From Candidatus Aminicenantes bacterium JdFR-78 (GTDB lineage Bacteria > Acidobacteriota > Aminicenantia > JdFR-78): a stretch of 38,749 nt of DNA. The notes under the pieces are model-generated. The model saw only the letters and a program-made list of their open reading frames with translations. It was not told the DNA's origin and searched no databases. This document shows, in pieces, positions 24,017 through 32,773 of this stretch. A program made the translations under genes and the position numbers. The DNA lies in NCBI GenBank assembly GCA_002010665.1, contig MTON01000008.1:29723-68471 (forward strand), written 5' to 3'. Within the stretch, counting starts at the first letter, position 1; every line of letters starts with the position of its first letter.

Positions 24017-25513
24017 TCATTCCCTTAGACTATTCTGTAGCTCACAATATGCGCAAGAACATCTATCCTTTTCCCTTCTATCAGAAGAGTGTAAAATTGC
24101 CTTTGCAGGGCATTGCTTATAACAGGCAGAACAATTTATACATTTCTTTGTATCAAGAACTTTTGCTTTATTATTTTCGATTATGAAAACCCCTCCCGGG
24201 CAGACTTGAAAACATAATTCACATCCAGTGCAAAATTCTTCATTTATTTTTATATTAGGAGGCTTTACTCCCTTATAAATTGACTTCAAATTATATTTTA
24301 CAAGCGGTGACCAGCCCTCAAATTCATTTATCAAATAAAAAATGCCAATCCCAATAGTAATAGTTATTCCTATTGACCAAGTAAAATTAAATAAATGAAA
24401 AAGGAGAAAAAAGCTTATTATAATTCCAGCAGTACAAAGGGAGTATAAAAGCGCCCATAAGGGGATTTTTTTAATTGGTCTGTATGGATAAATAATAGCA
24501 TGAATCAGAGCAATAAAATATATTATTGGGAGGATAAGTAGATATTTTGATAAATCGATAAAAAGATAGATAAAAGCAAGTATATTAGCAAGAATAATTG
24601 GACTGCTTATTGCCATTTCAATTCTTTGTCGAAAATCAAATCTTACTTTCCTTAATTCAGATTCTTTTTTATTTTTATTGAGAAAATCCTTAATATATTC
24701 AATATAAACTGGACCAAATATAGGCGAAAATCCTGTTTTCTGTCTTATTAATTGTATATTTACACCTGGTGCACATAACTGAGGCAAAATAATTTTTTTA
24801 TGAGAAATATATTTTGATAAATTGGTCAATTCAATTGCATGTATAATATTTTTTTCTGAAAAATGCCCGCTCAGGGATGAACACCACACATTAATACCAC
24901 GACTGTCACATACTAAAAACCAACAATTTAATTCTTGAAGAGCTTTAGCAACTCGTCTCACAGTGAGTTCATAGTTTCCAGTAATTATTACAGGAGAATT
25001 TCTATTAGGATTATTAACCTTATATAAAGCAATAGGTTCTGGTAATGGAAATAAACGAAAAATAGTTTCTAATATTGTCCGAAACGGGTGAGGTCTCAAA
25101 TATTTTTTTGGAAGTTGCTTTATTTCTGTAATAAAGTCGAAATCTTGTTCTGGCTTTAAAAAATTATCCAAAATAATAAAGAGAATTGAAATTAGGACGG
25201 TTAATATTAATTGGCTTTCAGAAATGAAAAAACGTTGATATGAATTAATTAAATTGTTCATTAATATAAGAAAAATAAAATATAAAATTAACAACTTAAC
25301 AAATTGAATCTTTCTACGAAGATGACCTGTTGCTGTTATAAAATCAATTAAAAAATATCCGATAAGACCAACAATTAAAGAATATGAAATAAAAATTGGA
25401 AAATGATATGTATAAAAGAATCCTTTGATAATAGAATGGATAATTTGAGCTATAAAGATTATAAGAGAAATAAGAAATGGAACTCCAATTTTAACTTTTG
25501 TTAAAGTTTTCAT
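24017..25513 (-). CDS. HgcA-HgcB-like fusion: membrane corrinoid protein with C-terminal ferredoxin
   Basis: 498 residues. About four N-terminal membrane helices (11-115), then a soluble domain (about 170-285) with SPVIITGNYELTV, SRGINVWCSS (Cys211, the expected lower axial ligand of the corrinoid cobalt), ISHKKIILPQLCAPGV and TGFSPIFGPVYIEYIKDFL, all close to HgcA. About four more helices (300-400), then a two-cluster ferredoxin: C428-x2-C431-x2-C434-x3-C438 and C458-x2-C461-x2-C464-x3-C468, as in HgcB, and a tail with C485-x-C487-x2-C490, where HgcB has its own terminal Cys pair. HgcA of mercury methylators has N(V/I)WCA(A/S)GK; here the residues after Cys are SSLS, so Lys is lost. Likely role: methyl transfer by a membrane corrinoid with a built-in electron donor. 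Methylation of mercury is not shown. No Shine-Dalgarno sequence at the ATG. Confidence 0.85.
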   Translation of the reverse strand: MKTLTKVKIGVPFLISLIIFIAQIIHSIIKGFFYTYHFPIFISYSLIVGLIGYFLIDFITATGHLRRKIQFVKLLILYFIFLILMNNLINSYQRFFISESQLILTVLISILFIILDNFLKPEQDFDFITEIKQLPKKYLRPHPFRTILETIFRLFPLPEPIALYKVNNPNRNSPVIITGNYELTVRRVAKALQELNCWFLVCDSRGINVWCSSLSGHFSEKNIIHAIELTNLSKYISHKKIILPQLCAPGVNIQLIRQKTGFSPIFGPVYIEYIKDFLNKNKKESELRKVRFDFRQRIEMAISSPIILANILAFIYLFIDLSKYLLILPIIYFIALIHAIIYPYRPIKKIPLWALLYSLCTAGIIISFFLLFHLFNFTWSIGITITIGIGIFYLINEFEGWSPLVKYNLKSIYKGVKPPNIKINEEFCTGCELCFQVCPGGVFIIENNKAKVLDTKKCINCSACYKQCPAKAILHSSDRREKDRCSCAYCELQNSLRE

Positions 25514-25634
25514 TTATTAGTTTTCAATGATTTATTCTAACCCCAATTTTGCTTCTTTTCTACTTTTTTAAATCTGCGATAATCCAATTTATACCATATA
25601 TGTCAAATCTTCAACTTCTTTTTTCATTAAATTT

Positions 25635-27236
25635 TTATTCTTTATAGGTCTCGCTTATTCTCAAAAACTCTCTTTCGCATTTTAGAAAAGCATCCACAAT
25701 ATCTGGATCAAAATGCTTACCACAATCGGCTTTAATTCTTTTAATTGCTTCCTCATGCGATAGTTCTTTTTTGTAAGGTCTTTTTGATCGAATTGCATCA
25801 TAAGCATCGCATAAAGCAAAGATTCTTGCCTCTAATGGAATTTTTTCCCTTTTTAATCCTTCTGGATATCCTTGACCATTATATTTTTCATGATGGTAGG
25901 CACAAATATTTCTTCCAATAATGAAAAATGATTGTTTAAGTTTAAATGTATCGATGGCGTGTTGAAGTACCTTTTTTCCTATCGTTACATGTTTCTTCAT
26001 TTCTTCAAATTCTTCCCTTGTTAATTTTCCTTCTTTTAATAAAATAGCATCAGGTATTCCCACTTTTCCTATATCATGCAATGGACTTGCTTCATAAAGA
26101 TCCTCAATAAATTCATCGGTAATAATTTTTCGATACTTTTTATTCTTCCGCAATTGATTTGCTAACACTACACAATAGTTCCTTGTTCTTTCTAAATGTC
26201 GCCCTGTCTCTGGGTCTCTTCCTTCAGTAAGTTCTGCGAGAGAAGATATTATTGCTCGTTGTGCTCCAATTAGCTCTTTGAATCTCGAAATGTTTATATA
26301 GCTAATAACCATTATTAAGCAAAGAAATAGAATAAGAATTATCACTGATATAAATATTAGTTTATGTAAAGCTATTTTTAATGAGAATCGACTATGAAAT
26401 ATAGCAATTACAAGTTTCTTTCCAGGAAGAAATTCTACTGTGGAATAATGAATAGTCTCTACATCTGAAATATTTAATTTCCCAGAAGAGCCCCTAAACT
26501 TATATTTTGATTTAACAAAATTAATCGATCCATCTGAGTTTAAGGATATTAAATTTCCTTCTTCTGTCTGAATAAACATATTTTTAGGGAGAAGTTCTAA
26601 AACTCGTGAGAAATACATATTCAAAATTAAAATCCCTTTCTTTTCTCCATTAGAATTAAATAATGGAGTAGCTAATCTCACTACCGGAGTATAAGGTATT
26701 TCTATTTTCCCGTGCTCAATATTTAAATCTATTGGAGAGACATATATTTGATTTTTTCTTAGTTTGATAGTTTCTTGGAAATAATATCGATGTTTCTTAT
26801 TCTGTAACTCAGAATCAGGAACAATTTCTGTGGTTCCATCTCGTTTGTTATTTATTCTAATTACTTCATTTCCTGAATAATCAATTATTCTAATTTGATA
26901 ATAGTATTTACAATTTTTTGCAAAAAAATAAAATATTTCTTTAACTTTATTTTTATAATAAGTCGATTTAAAATTGCTATTCACAAAATTTTGGGTGGCA
27001 GGAAAATCTCTGAGGAAAATTAGATCATGTTCAGAATCAGAAAAGAAGACTTTAATAATCTCTTTAGCAGAAAGTAATTGAAAAATAGCATTTCCATGTA
27101 TCCACTTTGATTCTCTTTTATATATCTGATTTCCGCCAAGATAAATAACTAAAATAAATAGAATAAAAAGAACTATAGTAATTGATAGAAATGTTTTATT
27201 TTGCTTTATAAGTTTTTTAATTGCAATTTTACCCAT
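25635..27236 (-). CDS. Cache-domain HD-GYP cyclic-di-GMP phosphodiesterase
   Basis: 533 residues: membrane helix (about 14-34), periplasmic double-Cache-like sensor (about 40-280; YYYQIRIIDYSGNEVIRI, RYYFQETIKLRKNQIYVSPI, PVVRLATPLFNSNGEKKGIL), a second helix (about 288-312), then an HD-GYP domain (about 330-525) with GRHLERT, His387-Asp388 in LHDIGKVGIPD and HHEKYNGQGYPEGL. All metal ligands and the GYP motif are present, so it should hydrolyse c-di-GMP in response to an outside small molecule. No GGDEF protein is in the window. No ribosome site is visible at the start. The HgcA-like gene begins 121 bases downstream. Confidence 0.93.
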   Translation of the reverse strand: MGKIAIKKLIKQNKTFLSITIVLFILFILVIYLGGNQIYKRESKWIHGNAIFQLLSAKEIIKVFFSDSEHDLIFLRDFPATQNFVNSNFKSTYYKNKVKEIFYFFAKNCKYYYQIRIIDYSGNEVIRINNKRDGTTEIVPDSELQNKKHRYYFQETIKLRKNQIYVSPIDLNIEHGKIEIPYTPVVRLATPLFNSNGEKKGILILNMYFSRVLELLPKNMFIQTEEGNLISLNSDGSINFVKSKYKFRGSSGKLNISDVETIHYSTVEFLPGKKLVIAIFHSRFSLKIALHKLIFISVIILILFLCLIMVISYINISRFKELIGAQRAIISSLAELTEGRDPETGRHLERTRNYCVVLANQLRKNKKYRKIITDEFIEDLYEASPLHDIGKVGIPDAILLKEGKLTREEFEEMKKHVTIGKKVLQHAIDTFKLKQSFFIIGRNICAYHHEKYNGQGYPEGLKREKIPLEARIFALCDAYDAIRSKRPYKKELSHEEAIKRIKADCGKHFDPDIVDAFLKCEREFLRISETYKE

Positions 27237-27301
27237 TTTTTAATTTTTAATTTATTACTTTTTATACCCCCTTTTCATTCTATTTAGAATAAATCAAAGA
27301 T

Positions 27302-28282
27302 TTAAAAATCTAAAAAATCTAATTTTAAATAATTTTCAATATAATTTATTCTTCTTCGATTAATTTTCTTTTTTATACCAAACTTTTTAATTGCTATTTT
27401 GAAAACATCTTTAAAGGCCTTAATATATTCAGGATTATCTGCAACATCTTCAATTGTATCTCCCATATAATAAGATGGTATCCATGGATAATACATTATT
27501 CCGTCAAAATTATTACATTCAAGGGTCTTGAGACCAATTTCCCGAACCCAATCCGCTGTCGGTAGGCTCTCGCCCATAGCAGGATACTCATAAACAGCAA
27601 TTAAAGGAATTATTTGTAAATCTGGATCGAAATCTTTCAGCTTTTCTGCAATAGCGTTTTCATTGGCTATATAATTTGGAAATTTTCTTAACTTTTTGGG
27701 GGTTATAGTAAATGCTGCTATATCAGTAATTCTTCCACCAAATGGGTCTTCCATAATAAAATTTTCCATGCATTCTAAATAACCAAAATTAACCATAATT
27801 TTTATATTAGAATCTACTGCCTTAACAATCTCATAAAACTGCCTGAATTCATCTAAAGTGATGTCCCATTTATTTTTATGGCAGGGCTCATCAATAATAT
27901 AATATCCTAAAAAATCAGGATCACTTGCTATACCTGTGCCAGAGAATACCTTATTAATAATATTTTTCAATTTATCAAAATCGATTTTGTTTTCCTCAGT
28001 TTGAAATTTACTCCTTCCTTCTGCTCTTCCAATTAAAGTTAGTCCAATAGATTTGGCAGTTTCTAAAGCTAATTGCAGTTCCGAGGAAGAAAGGGGTCCT
28101 GGAAGTTGAACGGTTAAAGCATTTAAATTTTTTACTTTAATAAATTCAGATTGAGGAACAGCTGCAAAACCAATAGGTCTTTTGAGCTCAGTAGAATAAT
28201 CGAATTTCATCTTGTATTCTTTACTATTAATAATTGTTAAAACAGAAAAAAGAATAATGCAAATAAAAATTAGTTTTCTCAT
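27302..28282 (-). CDS. Secreted TIM-barrel-like protein, possible glycoside hydrolase
   Basis: 326 residues with a signal peptide (about 1-20). The pattern of strands and helices, GIASDPDFLGYYIIDEPCHK, IKIMVNFGYLECMEN, LQIIPLIAVYEYPAMGES and NNFDGIMYYPWIPSYYMG, is that of a (beta/alpha)8 barrel of the kind found in glycoside hydrolases. Glu in IIDEP (end of a strand) is the best acid/base candidate. No specific GH family can be named. Its promoter is TTGAAA-17-TATAGG, ending 13 bases before the ATG, with no ribosome site. Confidence 0.6.
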   Translation of the reverse strand: MRKLIFICIILFSVLTIINSKEYKMKFDYSTELKRPIGFAAVPQSEFIKVKNLNALTVQLPGPLSSSELQLALETAKSIGLTLIGRAEGRSKFQTEENKIDFDKLKNIINKVFSGTGIASDPDFLGYYIIDEPCHKNKWDITLDEFRQFYEIVKAVDSNIKIMVNFGYLECMENFIMEDPFGGRITDIAAFTITPKKLRKFPNYIANENAIAEKLKDFDPDLQIIPLIAVYEYPAMGESLPTADWVREIGLKTLECNNFDGIMYYPWIPSYYMGDTIEDVADNPEYIKAFKDVFKIAIKKFGIKKKINRRRINYIENYLKLDFLDF

Positions 28283-28295
28283 TTTGACTTATATC

Positions 28296-28324
28296 CCTAT
28301 AACATATTAATACTATTATTTCAA
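28296..28324 (-). promoter_or_regulatory. Promoter of the TIM-barrel gene
   Basis: Minus strand: TTGAAA (28324-28319), 17-base spacer, TATAGG (28301-28296). Thirteen bases to the ATG: predicted leaderless. Confidence 0.45.
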
Positions 28325-28575
28325 TTTATGATAATTTTTGTATATTCCTCATGAATTTTTTCTGTCATTCAAATATAAAAATTTAAAAATTGTGGATCAA
28401 TGTTCCTTTTGAATAAAGGAAAAGTTCCAAGAAAGAGCCAGAATATAGTTGAGAAAAACAAAAAATAGAATAATATTTCACCCTCATTTCAAAACCTATC
28501 AATCAATGGAGACTTGAAACAGATAAAGATTTAATTGAAGAAGTTTGGCGTTTTTTATAAAATACTTTCATTCAA
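28325..28575. other. Intergenic stretch with a possible decayed coding fragment
   Basis: Between two divergent genes. A plus-strand frame at 28474-28560 reads coding-like residues ending INQWRLETDKDLIEEVWRFL then TAA; another frame at 28400-28468 reads MFLLNKGKVPRKSQNIVEKN then a stop. They may be pieces of one broken small gene, but neither has a ribosome site or known family. Otherwise nothing seen except the coaE promoter. Confidence 0.25.
28535..28563 (+). promoter_or_regulatory. Possible promoter for coaE-rocD
   Basis: TTGAAG (28535-28540), 17-base spacer, TAAAAT (28558-28563), ending 12 bases before the coaE ATG, which has no ribosome site. Confidence 0.4.
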
Positions 28576-29208
28576 ATGTTAAAAGTTGGATTAACAGGTG
28601 GAATAGCAACAGGTAAAACCGTGGTTAGCAACATACTCAAGGAACTCGGCTGTTATGTTCTCGAAGCTGATAAATTGGCACATGAATTTTATAAACCAAA
28701 AACAAAAATCTGGGAGAAAATCGTGAATCATTTTGGAAAGGGAATTCTCAATCCAGATTTAACAATTAATAGAGCGAAATTAGCAAATATTGTATTTAAC
28801 AATGATAAAGAAAGAAATTTTTTAAATAATCTAATCCATCCATTGGTCATTGAGGAGGAAAAAAAGATATTCAAAAAAATTGAAAAAGAAGGTAAATATC
28901 AAATTTTTATAACAGAAGCAGCATTGATAGTGGAGGCTGGTCTGGTTTCAAGTTTCGATAGGTTAATAGTGGTCTATTGTGATGAAGAGACTCAGTTAGA
29001 AAGATTAATTGAAAGAAATAATATCGAGAGGGAAAATGCAATTAGGCGAATAAAAAGTCAGTTTCCACTCAAGGAAAAACTTAAATATGCGGATTATATA
29101 ATTGATACATCAGGCACTTTAAGAGAAACAGTTGAACAGACAGAAAGAGTTTTTCGCTTCTTATTACAAGATTATTATTTACTGAAAGGAGGTTCTAAGA
29201 ATGAATAA
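28576..29208 (+). CDS. coaE: Dephospho-CoA kinase
   Basis: Last step of coenzyme A synthesis: phosphorylates the 3'-OH of dephospho-CoA with ATP. 210 residues, typical length. P-loop [17 protein letters not shown], then [16 protein letters not shown] (Asp-based substrate motif), [24 protein letters not shown] and [17 protein letters not shown]. Overlaps rocD by 8 bases. Confidence 0.97.
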   Translation: MLKVGLTGGIATGKTVVSNILKELGCYVLEADKLAHEFYKPKTKIWEKIVNHFGKGILNPDLTINRAKLANIVFNNDKERNFLNNLIHPLVIEEEKKIFKKIEKEGKYQIFITEAALIVEAGLVSSFDRLIVVYCDEETQLERLIERNNIERENAIRRIKSQFPLKEKLKYADYIIDTSGTLRETVEQTERVFRFLLQDYYLLKGGSKNE

Positions 29209-30412
29209 TAAAAATCTTTCCTCCAAAGAATTAATCGAGCTTTGTGAGGTATATGGAGCTCACAATTATCATCCATTGCCTGTGGTTATTTCAAAAGCTG
29301 AAGGAGTATGGGTCTGGGATGTTGAAGGCAAAAAATACATGGATATGCTCAGCTCTTACTCTGCAGTAAACCAAGGACATTGCCATCCCAAAATTATCAA
29401 TGCCCTGAAAAAACAAGCTGATAGAGTTACTTTGACTTCAAGAGCTTTTCATAATGACCAGTTAGGCCCATTCCTTAAAAAAGTAACGGAATTCTGCAGA
29501 ATGGAAATGGCATTACCAATGAACACTGGAGCAGAAGCTGTAGAAACAGCCTTAAAGACAGCAAGAAAATGGGGATATTTAAAAAAGGGTATTAAACCCG
29601 ATAAGGCCGAAATTATTGTCTGCGAAAGAAATTTTCATGGAAGAACAATTACAATAATTTCTTTTTCAACAGAAAAACAGTATAGGGAAGGTTTTGGTCC
29701 ATATACTCCTGGATTTAAAATTATTCCATATGGTGATATAAATGCATTAAAAAATGCTATTAATGAAAATACAGTTGCCTTTTTAGTGGAACCAATTCAG
29801 GGTGAAGGAGGAATTATAATTCCTCCAGAGGGTTACCTTAAAGAAGCAAAATTTATATGCAAGGAAAATAATATTTTATTCATTCTTGATGAAATTCAAA
29901 CAGGTCTGGGAAGAACAGGAAAAAATTTTGCATTTGAATACGAAGATGCGAAACCTGATATATTAATTTTGGGAAAAGCTCTTGGGGGTGGTGTTGTTCC
30001 GATTTCAGTTGTTGTATCGAGTAAAGAAATATTAGGAGTTTTTAAACCAGGTGACCACGGCAGTACATTTGGTGGAAATCCATTAGCCTGTGCAGTTGCA
30101 ATCGCCTCCTTAGAAGTTATTGAAGAGGAAAATTTAGCTCAGAGAGCGTTTAAAATGGGTGAATATTTCATGAAGAAATTGAAAGAAATAAATAGCCCTA
30201 AGATTAAAGAAATCAGAGGTAAAGGGCTCTTAATCGGCGTGGAAATAAAAGAAGAATACGGTAAAGCAAGAATATATTGTGAAAAACTAATGGAAACTGG
30301 ATTGCTCTGTAAAGAAACTCATGAAACAGTCATCAGATTTGCTCCTCCGCTAATCATCAGAAAAGAGGAAATTGACTGGGCTCTGGAAAGAATTGTTGAG
30401 GTTCTCAGTTAG
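29201..30412 (+). CDS. rocD: Ornithine aminotransferase
   Basis: PLP enzyme that converts ornithine and 2-oxoglutarate to glutamate semialdehyde and glutamate. 403 residues. Class III features: [84 protein letters not shown]-binding Lys259 in [23 protein letters not shown]. The conserved YGAHNY opening favours RocD over ArgD. AAAGGAGG precedes the start inside coaE. It links arginine and proline metabolism; no partner gene is nearby. Confidence 0.94.
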   Translation: MNNKNLSSKELIELCEVYGAHNYHPLPVVISKAEGVWVWDVEGKKYMDMLSSYSAVNQGHCHPKIINALKKQADRVTLTSRAFHNDQLGPFLKKVTEFCRMEMALPMNTGAEAVETALKTARKWGYLKKGIKPDKAEIIVCERNFHGRTITIISFSTEKQYREGFGPYTPGFKIIPYGDINALKNAINENTVAFLVEPIQGEGGIIIPPEGYLKEAKFICKENNILFILDEIQTGLGRTGKNFAFEYEDAKPDILILGKALGGGVVPISVVVSSKEILGVFKPGDHGSTFGGNPLACAVAIASLEVIEEENLAQRAFKMGEYFMKKLKEINSPKIKEIRGKGLLIGVEIKEEYGKARIYCEKLMETGLLCKETHETVIRFAPPLIIRKEEIDWALERIVEVLS

Positions 30413-31160
30413 AGGATTTAAAAGCCTCAATTCTTGAAGGTATATATTTCTTAAATTTTAAAGCCATAATTAATGTTTCAAGTAAGGTGAGAAAATTCAA
30501 TTTAGTCTTCCCTTTTCTTCTATCAATGAAAACAATTGGAACTTCATAAAAAGAAAAATTCATCAAATACGCCTTATATAAAATTTCAAGTACTATGGAA
30601 GGTCCCACAGAAATGAGATCATCAAGGTCAATCTTTTCAAGCACCTCTCTTTTGAAACACCTATATCCAGAAGAGACATCCTTTACAGGAACTTTAAATA
30701 ACCTTCTTATGAAATTTCTAACAAGAAAGGTAATAAATCTCCTTATTAAACTTCTATTGAGATCTTTACCACCTTTTACAAATCTTGAACCAATAACAAT
30801 ATCATAATCTTTGCAAAACTTTACCAGAAGGGGAATATATTTTGGTTGATGAGAGAAATCCCCGTCCATTTCTATTATATAATCAGGATTCGATTTCAAT
30901 GCTTCTTTAAAACCATCAATTCCTCCTGCACCTCTCCCCCTTCTTTTTTTACGAACCAGAAGATGTACTCTATTATCTTGCTGTGAAATTTCCCTTACGA
31001 TTTCATGAGTTCCGTCAGGAGAATTATCATCTGCCACAATTATTTCTATATCGAAATCATCCAATTTTAGATTTAAGATTTCATCTATCAATTCTTTTAT
31101 ATTTTCCCTTTCATTATAGGTTGGAATCATAACTACTACTTTCTCTTTTTTACTATCCAT
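30405..31160 (-). CDS. Polyprenol-phosphate mannosyltransferase-like glycosyltransferase (GT2)
   Basis: 251 residues, GT2 catalytic domain without added membrane helices. [18 protein letters not shown], the nucleotide-sugar motif [20 protein letters not shown] (metal-binding Asp-x-Asp), then [20 protein letters not shown] and a [15 protein letters not shown] block are typical of dolichol/polyprenyl-phosphate mannose synthases. It likely makes a lipid-linked sugar donor on the inner membrane for envelope glycans. It overlaps the upstream GT9 gene by 8 bases and, convergently, the end of rocD by 8 bases. Confidence 0.92.
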   Translation of the reverse strand: MDSKKEKVVVMIPTYNERENIKELIDEILNLKLDDFDIEIIVADDNSPDGTHEIVREISQQDNRVHLLVRKKRRGRGAGGIDGFKEALKSNPDYIIEMDGDFSHQPKYIPLLVKFCKDYDIVIGSRFVKGGKDLNRSLIRRFITFLVRNFIRRLFKVPVKDVSSGYRCFKREVLEKIDLDDLISVGPSIVLEILYKAYLMNFSFYEVPIVFIDRRKGKTKLNFLTLLETLIMALKFKKYIPSRIEAFKSSN

Positions 31161-32256
31161 TTTTCAAAAGTCCTTTTATTTCACTAAAAACTTCCTCTGG
31201 GGTTATTTCTTTCATGCATTTTAAATCTTCACAAGTCTTTTTATAACATGGGGAGCACTCCACACCTGCGAATAACTTCCTTCCTCTCGAGTAAAGCTCT
31301 ATTTCTTGAGGACACGTGGGCCCAAAAAGGACTATCACTTTTTTCTTCAATGCAATTGCTAAATGCATTGCCAAAGAATCAGAAGTTACCACAAGGTCCA
31401 TTAATGAAATAAAACCCGCAAATTCCAGAAGTGTGTTATCTGTGCCAGTATCATAAATCTCATAACTTGAATTTTTTATAATCCAGTTATTTATTTCCCT
31501 TTCTCTCTGTCCTCCCAGAAGAAAAATATTTACATCTAAATTCCCTTTCAGGAGTTCTATAAGGGACAAGAAGTTTTCTTTCGGCCATCTCTTTGTTTCA
31601 AATTTTGTTCCTGCACCAGTATTTAAACCAATGCATTTTTTAGAAGGTACTTTGTTATTTAAAAAGAAATTTTTTGCTTTTTGCTTATTTTCTTCTTTAA
31701 GTGTAAAAACATAATCGTCTCTTTCATATTTTATCTCACAAATTTCATATATAATTTCTTGATAGGTTTTTTTATTTCTATAAAATTTTAATTCATCATC
31801 CACCCCAAGTCGAAATGCGTACTTGCTTGCCTCATTGAATATGGTCAAATTCCCATGCTCATTCATCCCGAAACCGAATTTTTTTTCCGCATTAATTTCA
31901 CTTGCCAGAGCTATGGATTTTGTCTCTTTATCAAGAGATATCAGGACATCATATTTTTCCACCAGGAACCTCGGAAGTTCCTCTATGCTATACGGTATTA
32001 CTCTGTCTATGTATTTATTGTTTTTAAGAAGTTCCTCACTTTCTGGATCAACGACCCATGTAACATGGGAAGAAGGGTATTTTCTTTTTAACCCAGAAAG
32101 CAGGGTAGTGGTTCTCAGCACATCTCCCATTGCACCACATTTTATAATTAGTATCCTTGTCCCAAATTCTGTGAAATGCGGACAATTCTCACATGTTTTC
32201 TTAAATTTGCAGGGTTTATCTCCTCTAAAAAACCGACAATTATTTTTTATCTCCAT
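31153..32256 (-). CDS. Glycosyltransferase family 9 (heptosyltransferase-like) with Cys-rich N-terminus
   Basis: 367 residues. GT9 fold: RILIIKCGAMGDVLRTTTLL, HVTWVVDPESEELL, CIGLNTGAGTKFETKRWPKE, LLGGQREREINNW, then SLMDLVVTSDSLAMHLAIAL, KKVIVLFGPTCPQEIELYS. Such enzymes add heptose or similar sugars to lipopolysaccharide core or related glycans. Before this domain lies CRFFRGDKPCKFKKTCENCP, with Cys 7, 16, 22 and 25, a likely metal site; a second Cys group sits near the C-terminus (CSPCYKKTCEDLKC). Promoter TTGACT-17-TATTAT ends 12 bases before the ATG; there is no ribosome site. Confidence 0.93.
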   Translation of the reverse strand: MEIKNNCRFFRGDKPCKFKKTCENCPHFTEFGTRILIIKCGAMGDVLRTTTLLSGLKRKYPSSHVTWVVDPESEELLKNNKYIDRVIPYSIEELPRFLVEKYDVLISLDKETKSIALASEINAEKKFGFGMNEHGNLTIFNEASKYAFRLGVDDELKFYRNKKTYQEIIYEICEIKYERDDYVFTLKEENKQKAKNFFLNNKVPSKKCIGLNTGAGTKFETKRWPKENFLSLIELLKGNLDVNIFLLGGQREREINNWIIKNSSYEIYDTGTDNTLLEFAGFISLMDLVVTSDSLAMHLAIALKKKVIVLFGPTCPQEIELYSRGRKLFAGVECSPCYKKTCEDLKCMKEITPEEVFSEIKGLLKNG

Positions 32257-32268
32257 TGTTGAAAAAAA

Positions 32269-32297
32269 ATAATATAAACTAATAGAAAATAAGTCAA
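32269..32297 (-). promoter_or_regulatory. Promoter for the two glycosyltransferase genes
   Basis: Minus strand: TTGACT (32297-32292), 17-base spacer, TATTAT (32274-32269). Only 12 bases to the ATG, so the message is predicted to be leaderless. Confidence 0.55.
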
Positions 32298-32345
32298 GAA
32301 TAAAGACTCCATCAGAGAGCTCATCTTAAAACGATTTTTTTCATC

Positions 32346-32374
32346 TTGTTGCAGTTTTTAAATTTTGCTATATT
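32346..32374 (+). promoter_or_regulatory. Possible promoter for the RodZ-like gene
   Basis: TTGTTG (32346-32351), 17-base spacer, TATATT (32369-32374), 13 bases before an ATG that has no ribosome site. The -35 is weak. Confidence 0.4.
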
Positions 32375-32387
32375 TAATTAATCTAAA

Positions 32388-32750
32388 ATGTATAATTTTG
32401 GAGAAGAATTAAAAAAAGAAAGGGAAGCCAGAAATATATCATTGGAAGAAATTTCTAAAGCAACTAAAATTCATATAAATTTTCTTAGAGCAATTGAGGA
32501 AAACAATTTTGAAGCATTGCCAGGTGAATTCTTTATTAAAAATTTTATAAAAGCTTATGCAAATTATCTTGGACTCGATGAGAGAGAGGTCTTAAACCGT
32601 TATTATCAGATCAGACCCAAGCTGAATTTTAAATCAGAGGGGGCCTTAAAACAAATAGAAAGAAAAAATATATATTTTTACCTAAAGATTGGGCTAATCT
32701 TTTTAATAGTCCTGTTCTTTGCGTACTTTATTATAAGATCTATCTTCTGA
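32388..32750 (+). CDS. Short RodZ-like protein (HTH plus one membrane helix)
   Basis: 120 residues: N-terminal HTH_25 domain (1-65) with FGEELKKEREARNISLEEIS, KATKIHINFLRAIEENNFEA, LPGEFFIKNFIKAYANYLGL, then a charged linker and one membrane helix (about 93-116), then a stop. This is the cytoplasmic half of RodZ, which links MreB to the cell wall machinery, without the usual periplasmic DUF4115 domain. Divergent from the glycosyltransferase pair and convergent with etfA. Confidence 0.85.
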   Translation: MYNFGEELKKEREARNISLEEISKATKIHINFLRAIEENNFEALPGEFFIKNFIKAYANYLGLDEREVLNRYYQIRPKLNFKSEGALKQIERKNIYFYLKIGLIFLIVLFFAYFIIRSIF

Positions 32751-32773
32751 ATTATTCAGAATATAATTTTTTT
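32745..32773 (+). terminator. Terminator for the RodZ-like gene
   Basis: TTCTGAA-TTA-TTCAGAA (32745-32761) is a perfect 7-bp hairpin over the stop codons of both convergent genes, followed by TATAATTTTTTT. The T run on the plus strand points to termination of the RodZ-like transcript. Confidence 0.5.

Noticed and set aside
24017-25513. Calling this a mercury-methylation gene pair (hgcA/hgcB).
   Set aside because: The motif after the axial Cys is SSLS, not A(A/S)GK, the genes are fused, and extra membrane helices are present. Family kinship is clear, mercury methylation is not.
30399-30430. TTGAGG...CCTCAA inverted repeat between rocD and the GT2 gene.
   Set aside because: It is within coding sequence of both genes, with a 22-base loop and no T run.
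31823-32272. Plus-strand open frame of 149 codons opposite the GT9 gene.
   Set aside because: The GT9 frame has clear family motifs; the antisense frame has none.
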